From positions 1 through 15,846 of the forward strand of contig CALAXC010000201.1 of NCBI GenBank assembly GCA_937894775.1: a stretch of DNA of 15,846 bases. Direction: 5' to 3'. A model generated the notes under the pieces. The model saw nothing but the letters and a program-made list of their open reading frames with translations, did no database searches and was not told the DNA's origin. The stretch comes from an uncultured Clostridia bacterium (lineage in GTDB: Bacteria > Bacillota > Clostridia > Oscillospirales > CAG-272). Both the position numbers and the translations under genes were made by a program. Shown in pieces: positions 1 to 6,552 of this stretch (position 1 is its first letter; each line of letters opens with the position of its first letter).

Positions 1-438
1 TGAAAATTGCCCCCAAAAAAGATACCCTTGTCCGTCATCATCACTCCAAACATCCATATCATAAACGATTACTTTTTTGCCCGATAAAAGATTGCAGGTT
101 GCACCGTCACGAATATAAAATTCCGCCCCTGGCAATAATGCAATATCCTGATTAATATCAATTATTCCACCTGTAATATCCACTGTAATATTTCGATTAA
201 TTGGTAAAACCATTTTGCTCGTATCAAGTGTTACATTCCCAGCCTTCCCTAAATTCATCGTCATAGAAATATTACTTACAGATACATTACCATTAGCAGT
301 AATATTCAATCTGCCAGTGCCTTCTATATAATCTTTAGTGATAGAACCCTCGCTCAACACAAACATTGCATTGTTACCGGAACCAATAAACGGAATATCA
401 GAAGCTTGTGTGCCTGCCAAAGTCACTGTAAGTGACAT
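1..438 (-). CDS. Partial surface/exoprotein-like ORF, runs off left edge
   Basis: The reverse strand is open for 146 codons from an ATG at 438 to the window edge, with no stop, so the C-terminus lies outside. The product is rich in alternating beta-strand patterns with many Asn, Thr, Gly and Ile (for example GTGRLNITANGNVSVSNISM), then GAEFYIRDGATCNLLSGKK and a Trp/Asp-rich stretch. This resembles beta-helical or repeat-containing secreted proteins of Clostridia; no named family is recognised. No AGGAG-like ribosome-binding site precedes the ATG, and an in-frame TGA sits at 481-483, so at most 14 further codons could be added (a TTG at 465 is possible, also without a ribosome-binding site). 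The start has no proper signal peptide. I infer that this may be the severed inner part of a larger surface-protein gene rather than an intact gene. Confidence 0.5.
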   Translation of the reverse strand, partial: MSLTVTLAGTQASDIPFIGSGNNAMFVLSEGSITKDYIEGTGRLNITANGNVSVSNISMTMNLGKAGNVTLDTSKMVLPINRNITVDITGGIIDINQDIALLPGAEFYIRDGATCNLLSGKKVIVYDMDVWSDDDGQGYLFWGQFS

Positions 439-452
439 GAATGCTTTTTCTA

Positions 453-481
453 TTGCAAAAAGCAAAAATGTGTGATAAAAT
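453..481 (+). promoter_or_regulatory. Sigma-A-type promoter of the tRNA gene
   Basis: TTGCAA (453-458) and TAAAAT (476-481) are separated by exactly 17 bp. The bases TGA immediately before the -10 box make an extended -10. Transcription would start near 488, about 20 bases before the tRNA. A small GGAGC-AATA-GCTCC hairpin (491-504) lies in the leader. The promoter overlaps the start region of the divergent minus-strand ORF. Confidence 0.55.
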
Positions 482-506
482 CATATGGTCGGAGCAATAG
501 CTCCAC

Positions 507-581
507 GCCTGCATAGTTAAATGGATATAACAAACCCCTCCTAAGGGTTAGTTATGGGTTCGATTCCCGTTGGGGGTGCCA
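507..581 (+). tRNA. tRNA-Arg (anticodon CCT)
   Basis: A full cloverleaf can be drawn. The D-stem is GTTA/TAAC (516-519/528-531) with a GG-containing loop. The anticodon stem is AACCC/GGGTT (533-537/545-549) with loop CTCCTAA, giving anticodon CCT at 540-542, which reads AGG (Arg). The T-stem is ATGGG/CCCGT with loop TTCGATT, and the CCA end is encoded at 579-581. The acceptor stem is odd: GCCTGCA (507-513) against TGGGGGT (571-577) gives two G-U wobbles and one G-G mismatch, although a C-rich 5' strand would pair perfectly. The gene has its own promoter and a strong terminator, so it is probably transcribed. The weak acceptor could be sequence drift or 5'-end replacement by an integrated element. 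Confidence 0.85.
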
Positions 582-582
582 G

Positions 583-617
583 AAAATTCCGTACACGTAA
601 GTGTGCGGAATTTTTGA
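583..617 (+). terminator. Intrinsic terminator of tRNA-Arg
   Basis: AAAATTCCG (583-591) pairs perfectly with CGGAATTTT (606-614). The stem continues through a T-G pair and ACAC/GTGT to a four-base GTAA loop, and a T-run follows. It starts two bases after the tRNA CCA end. Confidence 0.85.
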
Positions 618-621
618 TTTT

Positions 622-661
622 AAAGTAAGATCTGCTATTGAGGCGGATCTTGCTTTTTGTT
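622..661 (+). terminator. Second terminator-like hairpin downstream of the tRNA
   Basis: A 14-bp stem (622-635 with 643-656, including two G-T wobbles) encloses the 7-base loop TATTGAG. A T-rich tail follows (TTTTTGTTGT). It would act as a back-up terminator for tRNA transcription. The remaining bases to about 830 are AT-rich and contain nothing else that I can support. Confidence 0.55.
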
Positions 662-835
662 GTAATTTGAAAAACAGAGCGATATCAAAGATTATTTCCT
701 ACTCCATACCACATTATATTATATCAAAAAAAGCCAATATAGTCAATATATTTTTTCTTGTTGCATATTACAAAAAGGTATCATTGTATTTGTCAAAAAT
801 TACAATTTTTAGTATTTTGTGATCAAAAGCAAAAT

Positions 836-877
836 AAATACCGCTCTGACATTGGTTTTAATATCGGAGCGGTATTT
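836..877. terminator. Bidirectional terminator after the minus-strand NTase/lipoprotein operon
   Basis: AAATACCGCTCTGA (836-849) pairs with TCGGAGCGGTATTT (864-877) over 14 bp with one wobble. The outer A/T flanks supply a T-tail on either strand. It lies about 45 bases past the stop codon of the lipoprotein gene ending at 921, so it probably ends that operon and also blocks read-through from the left. Confidence 0.75.
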
Positions 878-920
878 TATTGTATAATATTTTTACTGTT
901 TTTTAATATTATGCCGTTTT

Positions 921-2687
921 TTATAATCCCATTCGCTTCATAAAAGCTGCTTTATTATTTACGACCTTGCAGGGAATTGAAACTGTAGTAGTGCCGTCAC
1001 CCGCAAGATATACATCTTTTGCTATGCTTATAGCTTTACGCAAGGATTCGTGTCCGTTTGAATTATAGCGCGCTTTTACGTTAGATGCGCAGGACGGCCA
1101 AAACAAAATAGGAGCATTGATGTTGCTGTAAAGAGTTTCAGTTCCAGGGTACGTTCCGTGGTGCGCAAGCTGAACCATATCGGATTTTAAATATGTACCG
1201 AAAGCGGATGTGAGGAATTTAGGTACGTCATCACAAGCATCTCCAAGTAGCATAGTGGTTTGTCCCGATACAGTGATCCTTACTATCATAGTTGTATAGT
1301 TGACATCGGAAATTTTTGAAGGAATAAAGTCCTCAACCGTGTGAAGTATTTCTACTGTTGAAGATCCAAAATTATATATTTGTCCGGTATGAGGCTTAAT
1401 TACGTTTGTTTTTCTGTTGATGTATTTTTCTATAATGGGCTTGATAGTTTCGGAATTTCCGTATTTGTCAGAACATTTAGTGAAATTGTACATTACATTT
1501 TCGATTCTGACCTCATTGGAGTGCTTTTCAAGAAAGTCATCAAATGCATCCTCGTGGTCGGGGTGAGGGTGGGATATTATCCATGCGGCTATAATTATAT
1601 CGGTACCCTTTGCAAGTTCTTTGAGTTTTGTATAAAGTGCATCGTTAAGGACATATCCTCCGTCGTAAACGATAAATTTACCGTTTGGCAGATGGTATAT
1701 CATACCGAGTCCCGAGCCTTTTTCTGCGCCCTGTGTAAGTAATGTTACAGAGGGATTCTTGTTGCTTTCGGCGGTTCTGTCGATATCTTTGCTTGGAATA
1801 TCCGAAAGGGGACTTGAGATAATACGAACTGTTTTTGTACTTGCAATAAAATAAACGGTAAGTGCCATTGTTCCTTTGGTGAAGGTGTAAAAGTAGTTTC
1901 CGTTTACATTGTCGCGCTTGGAATATTCTGTATAACCTTTTGTTTTTAATGTGCTGCAATAGTCCTTAAATGTGTTAAGATTGGTATTTTTTGCGAGCAG
2001 CATAGTTGTATCGTCTTCGCAATTATATGATGTTGTTGTCGTGGGGTAATTTGGAACATCTTCAAGCTTGAAGGGATTCTTTTTTGATATTGAAAAGCTT
2101 TTGCTGATCCAAAAAGCATTATCGGAATTTGATTTTATTGCATCGCAAAATGCATTTACAAGCTCGGTACCTTCTTCTCTGGTTGAGAAATAGAAAGCTA
2201 TTTTCTTGCCGAAAAATTTTACTCCGTAAGTTCCGTTTTCGGTGTTGCCGTAAACGTTTTGCGATTCGTTGTAATTTGTAAGTCCAATGAGTATCGCATA
2301 TTCGCTTGACGGATGTTTTTCACCTTCTTTGAGATAGTCTGTAGCCGATTCGAGAGTGGTGCCTGTTTTGCTTTTGATAGATGAGCGGAGCTTCGAATAT
2401 ACGGCTTTTTCTGTGTCTGTGGGATTGTCAGGCATTACTGCTTTAAATGTGTATTTTCCGTTTTGGAATAAAAGATAAATATTTGACGGAAGCTTCTCTG
2501 TATTTTTTTCGGATGATTCGTTATCATTGTTTGAAGATGCGTTGCTGTCGGTTGCGATATTGTCGGTGTTATAGTTCGACTCGTTTGTTTCTGCATTAAG
2601 ATCTATTTTTGATGAACAAGCGGCAAATGCTGTTATGATTGTCGTCGCTGAAAGACACAAAGATAGAATTTTTAAAGCAACTTTCAT
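921..2687 (-). CDS. Extracytoplasmic lipoprotein with ComEC-like metallo-beta-lactamase fold
   Basis: This is a 588-residue predicted lipoprotein. A signal peptide ends at a lipobox-like FAA-C (Cys24) and is followed by an Asn/Ser/Glu-rich linker (about 25-66). A module at about 68-204 is shared with the two other lipoproteins here (AILIGLTNYNESQ at 131-143). From about 315 comes an MBL domain: HLPNGKFIVYDGG (332-344), HPHPDH (373-378, the HxHxDH metal motif), HTGQ (433-436), LLGD (480-483) and LAHHG (507-511). This motif order is that of the MBL domain of ComEC/Rec2-type proteins, so hydrolase activity is likely; the substrate is unknown. There are no ComEC membrane segments, so a direct DNA-uptake role is unlikely. 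The ribosome-binding site AAAGGAG precedes the ATG. It is the second gene of an operon, 19 bp after the nucleotidyltransferase gene. Confidence 0.87.
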   Translation of the reverse strand: MKVALKILSLCLSATTIITAFAACSSKIDLNAETNESNYNTDNIATDSNASSNNDNESSEKNTEKLPSNIYLLFQNGKYTFKAVMPDNPTDTEKAVYSKLRSSIKSKTGTTLESATDYLKEGEKHPSSEYAILIGLTNYNESQNVYGNTENGTYGVKFFGKKIAFYFSTREEGTELVNAFCDAIKSNSDNAFWISKSFSISKKNPFKLEDVPNYPTTTTSYNCEDDTTMLLAKNTNLNTFKDYCSTLKTKGYTEYSKRDNVNGNYFYTFTKGTMALTVYFIASTKTVRIISSPLSDIPSKDIDRTAESNKNPSVTLLTQGAEKGSGLGMIYHLPNGKFIVYDGGYVLNDALYTKLKELAKGTDIIIAAWIISHPHPDHEDAFDDFLEKHSNEVRIENVMYNFTKCSDKYGNSETIKPIIEKYINRKTNVIKPHTGQIYNFGSSTVEILHTVEDFIPSKISDVNYTTMIVRITVSGQTTMLLGDACDDVPKFLTSAFGTYLKSDMVQLAHHGTYPGTETLYSNINAPILFWPSCASNVKARYNSNGHESLRKAISIAKDVYLAGDGTTTVSIPCKVVNNKAAFMKRMGL

Positions 2688-2706
2688 TTTTATCTCCTTT
2701 GCAATT

Positions 2707-3606
2707 TTATAATTTTAAATTTGGGGGATAGATCTCATCCTCTTTAAATTTACGAAGCTGTTCTTCCACAAAGGGTCTGTCCTCTATATAGGTAACTCCA
2801 AACCATTCGGAAACGGTAGTGAATACCTTTATCGACAGTTCACCGTCGGTTATTTTTTTACCGACAAAGGATGGAATAGGATATTCCGATCTTATATCAT
2901 CACTTTCAAGCGCTTTTAAGAATTCGCTGAAAGAATTTTCCATCATTCTTAATATACAAGGTGTAAATCCCCACATATTCATAGAAACCGGTATATCCGA
3001 GTCTAATTTTCCCGCTGCTTCATCGATAATATCACCGTTTTCGAGGAGCGATATATTCTGCGTTTCAACTATGTCGGTAAGCATTCCCGCTTGGGTTTTG
3101 CATACGCCTCTTGTAACCGAACCGTTTTTGCTTACGGTATTTTTTAATTTATAAGCCACCATAGCTCCACAGTTATCCGATACGTTATCGAGCGCTTTAC
3201 TCATAACGCAAAATGCATCTCTGCCGTAAAAATCGTCGGCATTGATTATTGCGAAAGGCTCGTTAACTATATCTTTTGCCGAAAGCACCGCATGTACTGT
3301 TCCAAAGGGCTTTATACGATTCTTTGGAATGTTGTAAAAACCAGGGATACTTTCAAAGCTCTGATAAGCTGTGAAAATTTCTATTCCGTGAAGCTTTGCA
3401 TCTGCCGAAAGCTCATCTATAAGTCCTTGATATTCGGGTTTTATTATAAATATTATTTTGTTAAATCCTGCGTTTATGGCATCGAAAAGTGAATACTGCA
3501 TAAGTATTTCACCGTCAGGACCTATTCTGTCTACCTGCTTATTTCCACCGTAGCGAGAGCCAAGTCCTGCCGCCATTATGATAAGAGATTTTTTGTCAGC
3601 TCTCAT
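2707..3606 (-). CDS. Sugar-phosphate nucleotidyltransferase-like protein
   Basis: This 299-residue cytoplasmic enzyme has an NTP-transferase (GT-A-like) fold. The signature AAGLGSRYGG (residues 12-21) followed by NKQ is the nucleotide-binding loop. FGTVHAV (101-107) and NADDFYG (122-128) match the base-contacting and metal-binding Asp regions of this superfamily. The family transfers an NMP from an NTP to a sugar-1-phosphate or similar acceptor; the specific sugar cannot be told. The start is the ATG at 3606: AAGGAG (3619-3614) lies 7 bases before it, whereas the ATG at 3612 would leave one base. It is the first gene of a two-gene operon under a consensus promoter and probably co-translated with the MBL lipoprotein. 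There is no fused acyl- or choline-transferase domain. Confidence 0.85.
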   Translation of the reverse strand: MRADKKSLIIMAAGLGSRYGGNKQVDRIGPDGEILMQYSLFDAINAGFNKIIFIIKPEYQGLIDELSADAKLHGIEIFTAYQSFESIPGFYNIPKNRIKPFGTVHAVLSAKDIVNEPFAIINADDFYGRDAFCVMSKALDNVSDNCGAMVAYKLKNTVSKNGSVTRGVCKTQAGMLTDIVETQNISLLENGDIIDEAAGKLDSDIPVSMNMWGFTPCILRMMENSFSEFLKALESDDIRSEYPIPSFVGKKITDGELSIKVFTTVSEWFGVTYIEDRPFVEEQLRKFKEDEIYPPNLKL

Positions 3607-3613
3607 TTGCATA

Positions 3614-3619
3614 CTCCTT
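3614..3619 (-). promoter_or_regulatory. Ribosome-binding site deciding the NTase start
   Basis: AAGGAG on the minus strand. It stands 7 bases from the ATG at 3606 and only 1 base from the in-frame ATG at 3612, which favours the shorter protein. Confidence 0.75.
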
Positions 3620-3669
3620 GCATTTATTTGTATACATATTATACTAATTATACTAATACACCATTATAA

Positions 3670-3698
3670 ATTATAACACAGTTTTTTGCTGTTGTCAA
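3670..3698 (-). promoter_or_regulatory. Perfect consensus sigma-A promoter for the NTase/MBL operon
   Basis: Read on the minus strand, TTGACA (3698-3693) and TATAAT (3675-3670) are separated by exactly 17 bp. Both hexamers are full consensus. The start site would be near 3663, giving a leader of about 55 bases that is AT-rich and repeats ATTATAC/ATTA-type elements. No hairpin operator is seen, so expression may be strong and constitutive. Confidence 0.88.
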
Positions 3699-3699
3699 G

Positions 3700-3738
3700 G
3701 AAAAGAAAAGGATACCTCAATTACAATTTGAGGTATCC
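3700..3738 (-). terminator. Intrinsic terminator of the seven-gene sugar operon
   Basis: GGATACCTCAA (3710-3720) pairs perfectly over 11 bp with TTGAGGTATCC (3728-3738), with a 7-base loop. On the minus strand the tail is CTTTTCTTTT. It lies about 80 bases past the stop of the MBL lipoprotein gene and just upstream of the next promoter, so it cleanly separates the two minus-strand operons. Confidence 0.88.
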
Positions 3739-3816
3739 TCTTGTGGAATAGGCGGATTTAAGCAAGAAGTGTTGGTCTTGTCAAATCTGATAACCTATCT
3801 ACAGAAATGTGAATTA

Positions 3817-5631
3817 TTACGAAGGCTTCCAATTGGAACGTGTAGGTGTCCAAGTTGAGAAATTTTCAAATGTGGTATTTGCATCACCGCCTACGTAATG
3901 ACTTATTCCTGATTTATTAAAATATGTTTTGTTGAAGCTTACGTTATATACGTTGTCCCCCGATTTCCAGTCGCTTGTCTGGATAGGCCAGAGAACTATG
4001 CTCGGAGTGACGTATTGATAAACGATACCCGCATTGGTGTTGCTGTATCCGTGATGTGCGACCTGAACGATATCGGCATCAAGCTCGGGACCGTAAAGAG
4101 TTTTGAGCTTTTCATTGGAAGCTCCCTCTGCATCAGCAAGGAACAGAGCTTTCTTTCCGCCAAATTCAACCATTGAAACAATAGAAGCATTGTTGTGTCT
4201 TGAGATCTTATCAGGCTTAACAAGATCGTGACAACCGAGAATGGTAAGCTTGAGGTCTGCAAAGAAGAATACCTGTCCGGGATGAGCTTTTACTGTTTTT
4301 GTTATTTTGAGCTTTTTAAGCGCATCGGGCATCCAGGTAAGACGTTTAGGTTGATTTCCGTCTTGCATATCCGAATTTGCCGGTTGGCTGTAAATAACCT
4401 GCTTTATGGTTATGTACTTGGTGTATTCGGGATGTTCTGCAAGATCGATAAATGCGCCTGCGTGGTCGTTATGGATATGAGTTATAAGCCAACCCGAAAT
4501 AACTATGTTATCGGGATCGTCTGCAAGCTCTCTGAGCGTTTTGAAGAGTCTGTTTATCGAAGGATCTCCTTTACACTCATTAGAACCGGTACGGTTTGCA
4601 CACATGCCTCCGTCAATAATGAAGAATGTTCCGTCAGCAAGCTTGTAAATAAAGCTCATTCCTCCGGGATATCCTGCATCGGAAATGCCCATCATCGTAA
4701 ATGATGGCTGTCCCTTTGCTGTGTACACGTTTTCAGACTTTATCCCGGGAAGCTCTATAGTTTCGCGGCTATCCTCAATGATCCTTATTTCAGAGCTGTT
4801 TTTGAGAAACATAACGTTTATTATCTGATTTTCGGTGATAAACGTGCTGAATTCGTTATCTGCTATACTGTTGATAGTGTAGAGCTGGAATCCTAACTTA
4901 ACAAGCTCTGTTGTATAAGTGTCATATTTTGCTTTTGTAGCGTTATTTACAATATAAAGTTCGGATCCCTGACCCAGATCAATAGCGCTTCCAAGCGATT
5001 TACCTTCGAAATTCGGCAACTTTATGTAGGTATCAAGTGCGGCTGCCTGAGCACTTAAATTCCAAGTAGAATCTATCACGATTTCCTCCGAAGATGCATT
5101 TGCGATTTTTTCTTCAAGCTTATTCAAAAGCATTACCAAGCTTTCGTTGTTATAATAAGCTATAACGTATTTGTTGTTGACGATCTTTGCAACCGCCTGT
5201 CCCTTTTTTAACGATTTCATTGTGTCTTGTGACTCGGGGTATGCAGTGTTTCCGACGAGTATTGCGGCAGAGTTGTCAAGTGTAGATCCCTCTGATACAA
5301 AGTCGGTGCTGTTAGAAACCGCTTTTGACGTTTTTGACTTGAAAGCCGCCTTTAAACGGTTGTAGAGTGTTTTATCTGTGTCTGAAGCAAGCTCAGAACG
5401 GATCATTTTTGCAACGTATTTTCCGTCTTTGAAAAAGGAAATGATGCCTGCCGGATCGGTTTCCTTTTCTTTATCGGTAGCATCTGAAGTGCCTGGCTGT
5501 GTAGCATCGGTGCTTGATTCACTGCCTGGCTGCGTTTCGAATAATTCGTTATTGTTGCAGGAGAAAAACGAGAGTGTGAACATACAGAGCAACAATAGAA
5601 CTGTTGTTATTCTGATTATCGTGTTTTTCAT
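3817..5631 (-). CDS. Extracytoplasmic lipoprotein with ComEC-like metallo-beta-lactamase fold (second copy)
   Basis: This is a 604-residue predicted lipoprotein. A hydrophobic signal ends at FFS-C (Cys25), followed by a Ser/Thr/Glu/Asp linker to about 60. The shared N-terminal module spans about 63-193 (SAAILVGNTAYPESQ 121-135, IVIDSTWNLS 184-193). From about 300 comes the MBL domain: YKLADGTFFIIDGG (329-342), THIHNDH (384-390, HxHxDH motif), AHPGQ (449-453), HNNAS (479-483), LFLAD (496-500) and AHHG (525-528). Both histidine motifs are intact, so it is probably an active metallohydrolase. A Cys-containing insert lies near 344-353. It is homologous end to end with the product of 921-2687, but diverged. 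It is the last gene of the sugar operon, 33 bp after the aldolase gene, with AAGGAG as ribosome-binding site. Its place there suggests an extracellular step tied to the same substrate. Confidence 0.88.
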   Translation of the reverse strand: MKNTIIRITTVLLLLCMFTLSFFSCNNNELFETQPGSESSTDATQPGTSDATDKEKETDPAGIISFFKDGKYVAKMIRSELASDTDKTLYNRLKAAFKSKTSKAVSNSTDFVSEGSTLDNSAAILVGNTAYPESQDTMKSLKKGQAVAKIVNNKYVIAYYNNESLVMLLNKLEEKIANASSEEIVIDSTWNLSAQAAALDTYIKLPNFEGKSLGSAIDLGQGSELYIVNNATKAKYDTYTTELVKLGFQLYTINSIADNEFSTFITENQIINVMFLKNSSEIRIIEDSRETIELPGIKSENVYTAKGQPSFTMMGISDAGYPGGMSFIYKLADGTFFIIDGGMCANRTGSNECKGDPSINRLFKTLRELADDPDNIVISGWLITHIHNDHAGAFIDLAEHPEYTKYITIKQVIYSQPANSDMQDGNQPKRLTWMPDALKKLKITKTVKAHPGQVFFFADLKLTILGCHDLVKPDKISRHNNASIVSMVEFGGKKALFLADAEGASNEKLKTLYGPELDADIVQVAHHGYSNTNAGIVYQYVTPSIVLWPIQTSDWKSGDNVYNVSFNKTYFNKSGISHYVGGDANTTFENFSTWTPTRSNWKPS

Positions 5632-5664
5632 TTTTTCTCTCCTTATGTATTTTTAATAGGAGGA

Positions 5665-6498
5665 TTATGCTTTTCCGTCGCAGCCGAAAACTTTCATCTT
5701 TTTCATAGTTTCAGCCTTGATTTCTGCAACCTTGAGGTTTCTCATTTCGAGATATCCTACGTTGCCCTCAAGTCCCTTCTTGCAAGCGCGTTCACCTGCG
5801 AGGCAGAGGTCTGTGAATATGTTTACCTTAGCGATACCGTTCTTTATTGTGTTACGGAAATCATCGTCGGTAAGACCGCTTCCGCCGTGAAGTACGAGGG
5901 GAGTGTCAACCTCAGCTCTGATAGCAGCAAGACGGTCGAGATCGAGGCAGGGTTTCTTCTTGTAAGCACCGTGAGCGGTACCGATAGCAACTGCAAGTGC
6001 ATCAACACCTGTAGCTTCGATAAATGCTTTTGCTTCTTCGGGTGTGGTGTAGTTGTTTTCCTGATCGCCTTCAACGTCTGCGCTTCCAACGTGACCGATC
6101 TCACCTTCAACGGTTACACCCTTTGCGTGGCACATTTCAACTACCTTACGGGTAAGCTCGATATTATTTTCGGGATCTCCTGCGCTTCCGTCAAACATAA
6201 TGGAAGTGAATCCAAGATCAAGAGCCTCGATACAACGCTCAACGGTAAGACCGTGGTCGTAGTGAAGAACTACCGGAACTGTTGCGCGTTCAGCGGCTGC
6301 TCTTACAGAGGGAGCGATGAGCTTAAGCTCACCGTAGGGAAGAAGAACCTCTGCTGTACCGATGATAACGGGAGCGCGAAGCTCCTCGGCAGCAGCGAGA
6401 ACACCTTCAAGCATATCTGTATCGGTGGTGTTGAAAAGACCTACCGCATATCCGCCCTTCTGGGCTCTTTTAAGAACGTAATCAAGATTTACAAGCAT
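5665..6498 (-). CDS. Class II (zinc) ketose-bisphosphate aldolase family protein
   Basis: This 277-residue TIM-barrel aldolase belongs to the FbaA/GatY/KbaY family and has the short GatY-like length. Visible catalytic features are HYDHG (79-83, catalytic Asp81 and zinc ligand His82), FDGS (102-105), EGEIGHVG (131-138), GTAHG (173-177, zinc ligand His176), HGGSG (204-208, zinc ligand His204) and KVNIFTD (224-230, phosphate and substrate contacts). The family cleaves a ketose-1-phosphate or bisphosphate into dihydroxyacetone phosphate and an aldehyde. Here it would act after the isomerase and kinase encoded upstream. AAGGAG lies 9 bases from the ATG. The fructose- or tagatose-bisphosphate annotation usual for this family is not assured; a ketose-1-phosphate made by the FGGY kinase is an alternative substrate. 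Confidence 0.92.
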   Translation of the reverse strand: MLVNLDYVLKRAQKGGYAVGLFNTTDTDMLEGVLAAAEELRAPVIIGTAEVLLPYGELKLIAPSVRAAAERATVPVVLHYDHGLTVERCIEALDLGFTSIMFDGSAGDPENNIELTRKVVEMCHAKGVTVEGEIGHVGSADVEGDQENNYTTPEEAKAFIEATGVDALAVAIGTAHGAYKKKPCLDLDRLAAIRAEVDTPLVLHGGSGLTDDDFRNTIKNGIAKVNIFTDLCLAGERACKKGLEGNVGYLEMRNLKVAEIKAETMKKMKVFGCDGKA

Positions 6499-6552
6499 TT
6501 TTTTGTACTCCTTTTTTCCTTTGAATTAAAATTTATTTTATTTTAAATAAAA

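Noticed and set aside
601..943. Two short plus-strand ORFs (73 and 61 codons) in the tRNA-to-operon gap
   Set aside because: The first starts inside the tRNA terminator hairpin and both run through terminator structures. No ribosome-binding site and no protein-like composition.
921..2687. Competence protein ComEC
   Set aside because: Only the MBL part resembles ComEC. There is no multi-span membrane competence domain, and the protein is a predicted lipoprotein with a different N-terminal module.
4228..4704. 158-codon plus-strand ORF opposite the second MBL lipoprotein gene
   Set aside because: Overlaps the MBL metal motif coding region on the other strand; its openness follows from codon bias of the real gene.
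5887..6546. 219-codon plus-strand ORF opposite the aldolase gene
   Set aside because: Exact antisense shadow of a well-conserved aldolase; Cys- and Ser-rich translation typical of reverse frames, and no promoter or ribosome-binding site.
6499..6552. Terminator between the isomerase and aldolase genes
   Set aside because: Only A/T complementarity (AAAATTTATTTTATTTT); no stable stem, so operon continuity is more likely.
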